Shown here: positions 55,507 to 64,000 of the stretch, piece by piece
Position numbering within the stretch: position 1 is the first letter of the stretch
How the letters are laid out: each line of letters opens with the position of its first letter
Source of the DNA: Pectinophora gossypiella
Taxonomy: Eukaryota > Arthropoda > Insecta > Lepidoptera > Gelechiidae
DNA: 64,000 bases
Reading direction: 5' to 3'
Assembly (NCBI RefSeq): GCF_024362695.1
Contig: NC_065417.1
Coordinates: 9,727,001 to 9,791,000 of the forward strand
The notes under the pieces: generated by a model
Told to the model about the DNA's origin: nothing
Database searches by the model: none
What the model saw: the letters and a program-made list of their open reading frames with translations, nothing else
Program-made: the position numbers and the translations under genes

Positions 55507-55820
55507 TTTTTTCGATATAAATTTTCTCTTTGTGACTTTCCCTAAGCAGGGTTTGTGCTATAAAAATAAAACTCGTTTAAGTCAATTAATTCAGAAATCT
55601 TTAATGTCAACTAGTAAGATTCACAGAGTCCTGTTTGAGCTCAGGTTGTGAGTCGGTGATCTGATGGCAATAAATATTTTAACTACAGTAGTATAATTAT
55701 TATCCTCTATGCTACAGTATATTTTGGCATTGTTGTCAACAGGCGTACTAAGTAGAAAAATATGAGATCGATTTATTTAAAGCTTCGGGTTGTTAATTTA
55801 CTCGTTACTCGTAATATCCA

Positions 55821-55910
55821 TTATAGACGGCCATACGCTTCGCCACCTATCACGTTGGCTTAAAAGAAAGTTCGGTGAGGTGTGGTGGGTACTTAGTTCA
55901 TCTTGTAATA
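55821..55910 (+). repeat. Family H repeat, partial
   Basis: CACCTATCACGTTGGCTTAA, GTTCGGTGAGGTGTGG and ACTTAGTTCATCTTG; the 3' half is missing. Confidence 0.6.
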
Positions 55911-55948
55911 TAGTCCTGATATAATTAATTATGTCTAAGTTAACTTTA

Positions 55949-56215
55949 GAGGAGATCGGTGGCGCAGCGGTAACCGCGCTTGGTCTGCGATTGTTGAAGT
56001 TAAACAACTTTCGCAAAGAAAAAAAAAGTATTCATCTCGAGCTCCTCCGTGCTTCGGAGGCACGTTAAGCCGTTGGTCCCGGCTGCATTAGTAGTCGTTA
56101 ATAACCATCAATCCGCACTGGGCCCGCGTGATGGTTTAAGGCCCGATCTCTCTATCCATCCATAGGGAAGGCCCGTGCCCCAGCAGTGGGGACGTTAAGG
56201 GGCTGATGATGATGA
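55949..56215 (+). mobile_element. 5S/tRNA-headed SINE, second copy
   Basis: The A box TGGCGCAGCGG and GAAGTTAAACAAC are present. The 5S-like GGATGGGTGACC box found at 30973-30984 is deleted, and an A-run starts right after TTTCGCAAAG. The core and the CCCAGCAGTGGGGACG, GGCTGATGATGATG tail are intact. Confidence 0.8.
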
Positions 56216-56225
56216 AACTCTATGA

Positions 56226-56335
56226 TTAGGAAAATTGTGGATGAGGTTAGCGCTAGACCGGAAAGAGTGGTGTAAAATGGAGGAGGTGTATACCCAGCAG
56301 TGGTATGATGCGGGCTAATTGATGATGATGATAAT
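56226..56335 (+). pseudogene. RTE-like LINE 3' stub (different subfamily)
   Basis: Frame from about 56230: KLWMRLALDRKEWCKMEEVY, then TQQWYDAG, a TAA, and a TGATGATGATGAT tail. It parallels the C-terminus of the intact RTE (SSWRSLGEAYAQQWASYG then stop). It sits just past the SINE tail, so two GAT-tailed retroposons lie in series. Confidence 0.6.
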
Positions 56336-57289
56336 AAACACGCGTTTATAACAGAACAGATATAGGCTAACGCCCACAATGGCCGCAATACAAATCAAAA
56401 CGCACTGTTTATCATTATCCTGCGCTTGGTTACGATCCCGTTTGATGTCCGTGCGAATCTAATCTGCAAATTATCCCGATGCGATTCGGTGTAACTGGTA
56501 CTTTATAGCTGCCCTGGTTCCTTTATAGTTCAAATTATCTGACATAAACATCAACTGATAGAGAATAAAGCTTCGTATAATTGCTCAATCTTGCAACGGA
56601 ATCCAAACATTGTACTTAATTGGGCGCAAAGTTGAAGTTTCTTTCGGTAGGTAAAGTTTTACGGTGCATATTAAGTAATTAGCGTACTTAAATGTAACAT
56701 GATTCTGTGTTTCGGAAGGCACGTTAAGCAGTTGGTCCCGGCTGTTAACCGTAAAAAAACACCTTCACCAACCCGCAGTGTTGGGGGTTCAGGGGAAGCC
56801 AGAAGGACGTAGACATTATATTTAGACCGCGTATATAATGTTTTGTTATGTAGCAGTTAGCCCAAAACTTATGAAATGAATACATGATTAGGATTCTGTC
56901 TCATTAGATTATCGCGGTTGAAAGAGTAATTGTTAAGACTATATAAAAGAGTAGCGAAAGATCAAAAAACAAAGAAGAATCAACAGGCCGTCTAGAAAAC
57001 ATCTGCTTCTTCGATCATTTCCGCCTTTATGGGCTTAGGTCGACCCGTCACCAATCTGCTGCGGTTGACCGCTACAAAAGCGAGTACGGTAAGGTGATCC
57101 GGCGTCAGGCGGCGCTGTGCGGATCTGCGCACACGTCGCCGCGGGCGCGACGCTCTGCTGCGCCGACGCATCGACCTTGCATGGACCTGACACTGCGCCC
57201 GCCTGCGGTCATCCACGAGTTTGTTTATGCACGACCAATGAAATTTTTAAAATTATTGAACATACGGTAACCCACGCCCGTAATTCCTA
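56336..57289. other. Non-coding stretch with a SINE fragment
   Basis: 56700-56835 is a plus-strand fragment of the ATGTT-tail SINE (core TTCGGAAGGCACGTTAAGC). A GC-rich block at 57040-57215 gives an Arg-rich minus-strand frame that I do not trust as a protein. No other feature. Confidence 0.4.
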
Positions 57290-57640
57290 ATAATCTTCTA
57301 TCGAGAGGGTTGTGAGGTAAATGACCAACCTCAGCAACCCTGGTGTTATGGTAATTTATGAGCCGTCAAAGACCCCTGGTATGGCTCACCTAATGAATAT
57401 GCACTTCGTTACGTGAGCCACTAATAAGTAATAACCGGTACCAATGGATTAACGTGCCTTCGGAAGCACGGATCATCTTACTTTCTGACTATCGGGCGAT
57501 TAGTCTGTAATGTCCTAACCAAACTATAAGGATAACAAAGTGATTTTTGTGATATGTCGCCACCGGGATTCGCACCCGGAACCTCGGGATCATGAGCCCA
57601 ACACTCAAACACTGAGATGTATAGAGCCACCAATAACCAG
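57290..57640 (-). mobile_element. tRNA-derived SINE, full length but decayed
   Basis: On the minus strand it has a tRNA-like head with B-box-like GGGTGCGAATCCC, the shared core, an extra GTGAGCC-bounded inverted motif, and the CAACCTCAC...CCTCTCGATAG end. Same group as 41262-41590. Confidence 0.7.
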
Positions 57641-60576
57641 AAGACAACTTTCAGCCACTCAGATACTAAGTCTTAAGATGGATATGACGAACCGTATGTG
57701 ATCAGTCCATTGCCTGATCCATCAAGTTAGAAAGGACACATTCCAACAATGATATTTAAAATTGACAAATGTTTATAATGTGACTAATTATTAGGTACTT
57801 ACTTATTTCTTAGATGCTTAATAATGACATTATTTGTAATATTGTACGTCCGACATGGACATGCTGTTAAGACAATTTTATAATGTTTTACACCTGCATG
57901 TATGTACCTACACAGCTTCTCAATAAATGTTTCTTGTTTCTTGTTGTTTCTTGTTTCCTAATAGTATAGTAAAATATTAGTATAGTATTATGCCCGTTAA
58001 ATAAGCCTGAAATAAAAACTTAGGTAAGTATGATAACGTTCAACGATCAAAGATGTTTGTGCTTAATTTGGTGGTGTTACTTTGGATCGTTGATGTATAA
58101 TAAATAAGTATGTTACCATAGTAACACCTGTAGTCCATTAACAAAAACGGTCAGCCATTTCAATTATAATAAAATAATATTTTAGTATGGTCATGAATAG
58201 AGAGTTATTTGAACAATAAAATATTTTACTTTCATTTTGTTTATCAACTATTTCTCTGCGTGAGCACTCAGCTCGTTATTTAGGTAATATAATAACTTTA
58301 TGTTAATATTTACAATTATTGTTTTAGTTATTGTAATTTAGTATTCGTTAATTAATATTATAAAATAAAAATAAAATCAAAACTCATAATCCGAAACATA
58401 CGTAACTTCGTTACGTTGAACTAGGCGTTTAAGTGTTCTGAATCTAACCTGGTCCAAACGAACCCATTACACCAGCGGCATTGCCCCGTTGCACAGCCAC
58501 TGACAGGCGTTGGACCAGGTAAGACGCAGATCTAGGGTCACCCCCTCTGGCTTAACCCCCCCCCCCCCCCCCCTGATTTAGTATTCACTAGATTTAAGTA
58601 AAAGAGCAGACTTGCAACTATTTTTGGTTCTTGAGACTCGCAATGACATGAATATAAATGTGACTAATTCCGCAATATGTCTAGAATGATAAGTAGCGGG
58701 CAACGTTCAAATATTTTAAGTTCGAGTCCCTGTTAGATATAAGTAATTATTAATTAGTAAACATTTTATAGTATAGGTAGAGTGGTTGATAATAATTTAT
58801 AACAATTAATTAACAATCTGAGTTTCGTGTTCTCGTTTACATTGAACGGACGTGAATCGAAGCCCAGTAGCGGACGACAGACGTGTGCTTAAGGACCATT
58901 CGCGAGTTCATATAGTTTCTATTAAAATTTATCTTACACTTATTATTAGTTGGGTACAATAAAATACAGAATTCTTTATTGTACACAAAAGAAACATATT
59001 ACATAAACAATTTCTATAGTTCCTGATAGTTATTATTTCTCTTATTATTATAGTTCCTGATAGTTATTATTTGGTGATGATTTATCTTGCGATGGATGTA
59101 CCTCTCACTAGCCCAATTGCAAATACATATTATAGTGGTGAGCTTAATATTATGTATGTTATTTGTATTAACTGGCAAATTAAAATTGTTCCACGTTTAA
59201 ACTGTTTTCTTCATTCATTCAAATAGTCTTCACCTTCTTCTTTATCGTCGTTCCCTCACTGCTGAGGATCGCGACCACATGTTTGGTTTGAGACTTCAAT
59301 ACTTCATAGAGATCATAAACATCCCAAATACAGAATAATTATTAATTAATGCTTATAATGGTCGTAGGTAGCTATGGAGAGAGAATTCTTGAAGAAATGT
59401 AGGGAGGCCTTTGCCCAACACCTTAAACAAGGAGACAAGAAAAAGAAGAATGCTTATTCTTAGGTTTATACTAAAATGTAATAATATACAATTCTTACTT
59501 TTTCATGCAGAGGAATCTGTAGATTACTTAACTTTGTTGGTCTTAACCGAGTATGTTACTCGTACATATTTAAACTCGAACACATACCTTCAGGCGTCTC
59601 CTTAAACAGAGCCGAAGCAAAATTATTAGCTTGGTCAACATCGGCTGTCTGTAATGTCAGTTAGCCGTACAATAAACCAAAAGCTATCAGGGTGTTGTCC
59701 ATAAATAATAATAAAATACACGCCTCACTCCGTAGTAGGTAGCGGAGTTATGTTGTGTCAAGACTGTGGGCAGCTGATGTTGTTACATTATGTATTACAT
59801 ACTGGTATGTAGTATGAGGAGGTAGTATTTTGCCTGACTGCCCTTGTACATTGAAAAGATCAATGTAGACAGACAGAATGTAAAAATATGCTGATGTATT
59901 TTTTATTTTGAGCTTCTGCAGTTCTGGTTATTTTAAGTCATAAAAATACTCTAAGTACCTATATTATCACTGAAATCGACAGTTTCTAATTTATATTTTT
60001 TAAGTACTACATGACAGTAGAAGTTTAACAAAGATGAATCTTAACTGCTTGAATTTGAACTGAAGAAGTTTCAAGCAGAAGTATCCCGTCTTATGGAGTA
60101 AAAACTAAATCAATGAGTAAGGCCGGTTATTGTACTCTTTCTATTCCTTGTTTGTTTTGTATTTTATATTTCCTGTTTGTGCAATAAAGTATTTGTTATG
60201 TTATGTTAAAGCCTTAATTAATTTACCAGCAAACATATAAATTTCCTTTGAATCAGACAGTCGGGTAAAAATATATCTTGCAAGCCACTTTCGAAGACGA
60301 TTCCTTACCTTAACGTGCATTATGCCTAGGTAATTGGATAATTGACAACAGTTATAAACCGTAGTGAGTACTTCCTTATTACGGGATGTTTCCTGTTGCT
60401 TAGATAGCCCTTAAATGGTCCACTAAGTAATGTCCAATTAAGATAATAATAGAACTTAGAACTTAGCATATATTATTTAAGTCCAGCTTTTAGTATCAAT
60501 CAAAAACTAGGAGTAAAAGTAGTTCAAAATATCTAATTGCCTTTCAACTAAGAACAAAATAATCTACATACATACA
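57641..60576. other. AT-rich non-coding stretch with small repeats
   Basis: Contents: a retroposon-like end CAATAAATGTTTCTTG with (TTGTTTC)n at about 57922-57957; an 18-C homopolymer at 58556-58573 next to a palindrome ACCTGGTCCAA/TTGGACCAGGT; a family H scrap at 59083-59147; a possible RTE scrap at 59385-59430 (GGGAGGCCTTTGCCCAACA); and a CAATAAAGTATTTG end with (TTATG)n at 60182-60210. No gene. Confidence 0.45.
58556..58573. repeat. 18-bp poly-C tract
   Basis: Eighteen consecutive C, rare in AT-rich DNA; the length may be unreliable in assemblies. Confidence 0.9.
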
Positions 60577-61018
60577 TGAACGCCTATATCCCACCGGGGT
60601 AAGCAGAGACTATAGAATTCCATTTTCTTCGATCCTGTCACACTTCTCTTGCTTCCTCCACATTCCTCAATCGCTTCATACACGCACACCGGTTCAAAGT
60701 AGATCGTACTAAACCTATTCTAAGGACATCTCAATTTGGTCAATGTAAGTCCTTCTAGGTCTTCCTCTGCGAGCCCTACCATCAAATTTCGCTTTATATA
60801 TCGCTTTCGCAATTCTATTATCCTTCATCCGCTCTACGTGTCCAAACCAACCTAACATTCCCTTCTCAATCTTAGTCACTATATCGTCTTTTACATCACA
60901 TCTCTGTCTTATCACACTGTTTCTCACTCTATCACTCAACTTCACACCGTAGATGCTACGCAAAGACCTCATTTCTACGGCATTAATCCTACTTTCATGC
61001 TTCTTCTCCAACATTTAC
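60577..61018 (-). pseudogene. Non-LTR retrotransposon RT C-terminus
   Basis: On the minus strand about 100 codons from 61014 read RINAVEMRSLRSIYGVKLSD, later GMLGWFGHVERMKDNRIAKA and GRPRRTYIDQIE. After a frameshift a second stretch reads NRCACMKRLRNVEEAREV, a stop, and RKWNSIVSAYPGG. This is the post-RT region of a LINE common in Lepidoptera (endonuclease-reverse transcriptase type). The RT palm is absent, and frameshift and stop make it a dead 5'-truncated copy. 24096-24260 is a more decayed relative. Confidence 0.75.
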
Positions 61019-63654
61019 TACCATACAAAATAATCAAAGTACAAAATAAAGTAATCTACAACATAATTTTATTGTTGATTGATAATGTGATGCATTGTTT
61101 CTCTTCCTCTAGAATTATACAAGGTACGTAACACGTATTACCCTATTTACCATATCCTTTCTAGAATAGGTATCGATATAATACGGAAGGAGATTGGTCA
61201 CGTTATTATTTGTTTAAAATTTCTACTTACCGAACATTTAAGTTCATATCCGGAACATAATAAATAGAGATAAGTACAGACCTAAAATCTTAACAGTACA
61301 GATCAAAAATTACTCAACCAACATAGTACCTACGTCTGAAGGTAATTCGAGCTGACAGGCTATATTTCACGTGGTCGTAGCAATACTGTTATTCGGTCGA
61401 ATAATGACTGAGGCGCACAAAACACGAGGCCCCATACAGGTTCAATTAAATTACGTTACGGGCTCCAATTGGTAAAAAGCAAAGATAAGTACGTTACCGG
61501 TACGGTACAGTAATGACCACCTTGGTACAGGGTTGCCATATAACGGTCCCCAATTGCTCAAAGAACCTTATTGGTGTAAAAGGCACAAAAGCCTTACAGC
61601 GACGCGTTTATCGAATAAAATATTTGCAAAATGGCGTCTGAAAGCACTCACAAGCCATTAATTTACACAGATGTAAGATAAATAACTTCATAAAAATATG
61701 TTACGGAGTTGATAAAGATGTTCTCCGCCTACGTATAATCATGTCTTCATAACAATGGGCACATTCTTGTGATATATCCTATAATGATAACATAAAATAG
61801 AAGCACCTTATTTTGTTAAAATTACCGTCGGTAAAGTATTTTTTTATTTACGGACCTGTTAAAACTTCAGGTTAAGTAAGCGGACCCTGTGAAACACGGG
61901 ATAATGTTAGGGAGATGATGGAAGTATTTTATTTTTTTCATTATTTTATATAAATTAACAATACAGATAACCATTAGTTGGATATGTGTATGAAGCACAT
62001 AGCAAGTGTATTATGTAAATATTGTGTCGGATGGTAGCCCTATCTTGCGTGCGCCGGCGCTGTCACCATAACCGGCGACGGTAATGAAGATCGGTTTCTG
62101 AACCAGATCGACGAATATAGTTCCTGGGAAAGGTGACCGGCGACACAGAAAGTGTAGCGCAATAAATTTATTATCTTGAATGAAAACGCGTTTTCAAGTA
62201 TGTTACAGTAAGATCAAAACGACGTCACTCTCGAAAAGCTTTAGCGGGTTGGGTATCTAAAGTTACCAAGCCTAACTGATAAGTACAAATAAAAATTACC
62301 TACCATAATTTCGTGCACGTGCTCGAGCTTTTTGTTAGACCAACGTGATAGATTTGATAAAACCTATAAAAGTAGGTACAAACATGTCGCTACATTTTTG
62401 CACGAATCTCATTTCTCATGTGTATCTCGGGACCTGCATTACCATTGCTGGCCACAAAATTCGGGTCAGCGAGACTGATGGCCACACGTAAGCATGGTAA
62501 TCAGGCCTAACGTGTAATTTAGGCGGGAACCAATCGCAAATCCGACTTCTGAGGTAGCGATGATCTGTACCCGTAATTTGCCTCCACATGAATTAGTGTT
62601 CGCATTTTATTATTCATCTTTATTTTCAACGTCAATTTACGATTACATGCTCAATCTTCGAACGGAAATTGTCATTTTTAAATTAATTTTAGTAAACGAT
62701 AATCCATTTCTCGACACCTGCCTTTTTACGGCAGGAAAACAATAACTGCTTTACAGTCTTGTATATTTAAATCACTATAATAGCTAGTATAATTAATGAG
62801 CGCGATGGAATCGGAAAAATAATTTCGCGTCATAAGGTTTAAAGGAAGTCTGCAATCAATGTAATTAACTCGTTTAGTGTCTAGTACCTACACACGTTTA
62901 TACTGGAATTACTTTGGCGACTCTATAATAAAATGAGATCAGTATAATTAAAGTTTTTGCAATAATTATCTGATCATAAGACGTGATCCATTGCAATAAT
63001 TTACAATAGTATTTCTTATTGTAGAATCGACGATAAATGTTCGTTACTTTTCCATTCCGATAATTATTCACGTACCTATACTATATTTACTTAAACATTC
63101 ACAAGCTGCATGTTTTTGTTCGTTAATAAAATATCAAAGTTGAGTCCAGTTTATTTATGTTAATCTTTAAGAGCTTTATCTTAATAGCCTGATGTACTGT
63201 ACTGATCTGGAATGCGTTTAAGAAGAAGTTGATGGAGGTCGGTAAATGTTACTGTATAATTACTAAATAGCTGTGGACGTAAGTTACAAGCATCAGTCAA
63301 CTAATGGCATACCACGAGGCAGTGGTTCCCCTTCAACAGTCAAGTTCTTCATATTATGCCACTTAGGTCTATGAAACATTAGGTACTTACAATATAATTC
63401 CGTCGAGCCATACATACAATTAATTCATATGATGAACTTAATTTACTAGTCTTTCGCATCGCAAGTGTTAGGGGCTTTATTAAAAATAATATTTTATTCT
63501 AAATCAGCTTAACAAGTTTTCAACATAACCTAGAGAACACAAAAAACTTATCACTTTTAAAAAAGATTATGATGAAAATGATCTTGTGAATAATTTTCAA
63601 ATATCTACACTTTCTTGCTCTGAATAAATAATAGTAGAAGGCTGTTGTTAACAT
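61019..63654. other. AT-rich non-coding stretch
   Basis: No gene. A GC-richer patch at 62040-62155 contains ACCGGCGACGG and GTGACCGGCGACAC, partly complementary to GCTGTCACC, and a GATCGGTTTCTGAACCAGATC palindrome-like stretch. A family H scrap on the minus strand lies at 62320-62360. Confidence 0.4.
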
Positions 63655-63780
63655 AACATAAGCTCAAGACTATATCCCAATGGAGTAGTCAGAGGTACAT
63701 CCATCGCATGGTGAACTAAGTACCTACACCTCACCGAGCTATTTGAGACCAACGTGATAGATGGTGAGTCGATAGCCGGT
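63655..63780 (-). repeat. Family H repeat, inverted copy
   Basis: Starts CATAAGCTCAAGACTATATC and continues AGTCAGAGGTACATCCATCG and CACCTCACCGAGCT, the reverse of the 5409-5555 copy. Confidence 0.68.
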
Positions 63781-63836
63781 GTTTTTTAGTTACCTTTTAC
63801 AATCAAGTTAGTTGCCCACTCAATAAATATCTATTG

Positions 63837-64000
63837 AATTTAGGGATAAGGGACAGCCCACTTTGTAGAGGCTGTCTGGATGCAGAAGAAATTGCCCATG
63901 TAATCCTGGAAAGCACGGGAGTGTCAGCACAACGGGTACAAATCCTCAAAGGAATGGGGTCGCTCCCGTGAAAACCCCAGGAGGCTTCTGAGCTTCATTG
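63837..64000 (+). pseudogene. Non-LTR retrotransposon C-terminal fragment (runs off window)
   Basis: Reads NLGIRDSPLCRGCLDAEEIA then HVILESTGVSAQR and a TGA at 63969-63971. After a frame shift, RRLLSFI continues to the edge. The C-x2-C...H pattern is the zinc-binding motif after the RT/RNase H part of jockey/R1-like polyproteins. The expected last Cys (HVLLEC in relatives) is Ser here. The Cys change, stop and frameshift mark it as dead. The element continues beyond the window. Confidence 0.65.

Noticed and set aside
56992..57216. Arg-rich 74-codon minus-strand frame in a GC-rich block
   Set aside because: Starts in GC-rich low-complexity sequence (RRRSRASRPRRRVRR) with no recognised domain or splice partner.

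Overview
The window reads as non-coding, repeat-rich nuclear DNA from an insect, most likely a moth or butterfly (Lepidoptera). The background is AT-rich with no dense coding. It holds a canonical eukaryotic tRNA gene with a Pol III T-run terminator, an interstitial run of the arthropod telomere unit TTAGG, and many interspersed repeats of kinds I associate with lepidopteran genomes (RTE LINEs with GAT-repeat tails, tRNA-derived SINEs, short foldback MITEs, a CTAG-ending Helitron). I see no multi-exon host gene that I can name. The credible host features are the tRNA-Thr(AGT) gene at 49907-49979, a possible 69-residue membrane micropeptide at 37566-37775, one exon-like segment at 29108-29199, and a few weak ORFs or GC-rich islands that could be exons or enhancers.

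Layout. 1-9.6 kb: AT-rich DNA with a TATA-containing GC island near 1 kb and scattered MITEs. 9.86-10.58 kb: first copy of a 723-bp foldback-type transposon with a 9-bp target duplication. 11.71-13.69 kb: a 5'-truncated RTE LINE whose reverse transcriptase reads open to its end, flanked by a 10-bp target duplication. 14.1-15.3 kb: two inverted tRNA-SINEs, each with its own target duplication. 15.5-27 kb: MITEs (tandem and nested mariner-type, an 8-bp-duplication type), LINE stubs and SINE fragments. 30.9 kb: a SINE whose head joins a tRNA-like A box to a 5S-rRNA-like segment. 33.86-34.58 kb: second copy of the foldback element, inverted relative to the first and nearly identical. 39.1-40.3 kb: a complete-looking non-autonomous Helitron with a 134-bp tandem array. 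41-57 kb: SINEs, MITEs, LINE C-terminal remnants and the tRNA gene. 57-64 kb: mostly unique AT-rich sequence with LINE remnants at 60.6-61.0 kb and at the right edge.

How the parts relate. The RTE LINE and one SINE group end in the same 3' tail (a CCAGCAGTGGG box, then GGCTGATGATGAT), which suggests, without proving, that the RTE enzyme mobilises the SINE. SINEs with different heads and tails share one central segment predicted to form two adjacent stem-loops. The most unusual object is the pair of foldback elements at 9.86 and 33.86 kb. They carry degenerate TAGGA boxes every 15-16 bp around a GC-rich core of hairpins. Each hairpin combines a GAA or AAA triloop with a tandem GA/GA internal loop in C-GA-G context. 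Everything here was read by eye; family names are given only where the sequence supports them.
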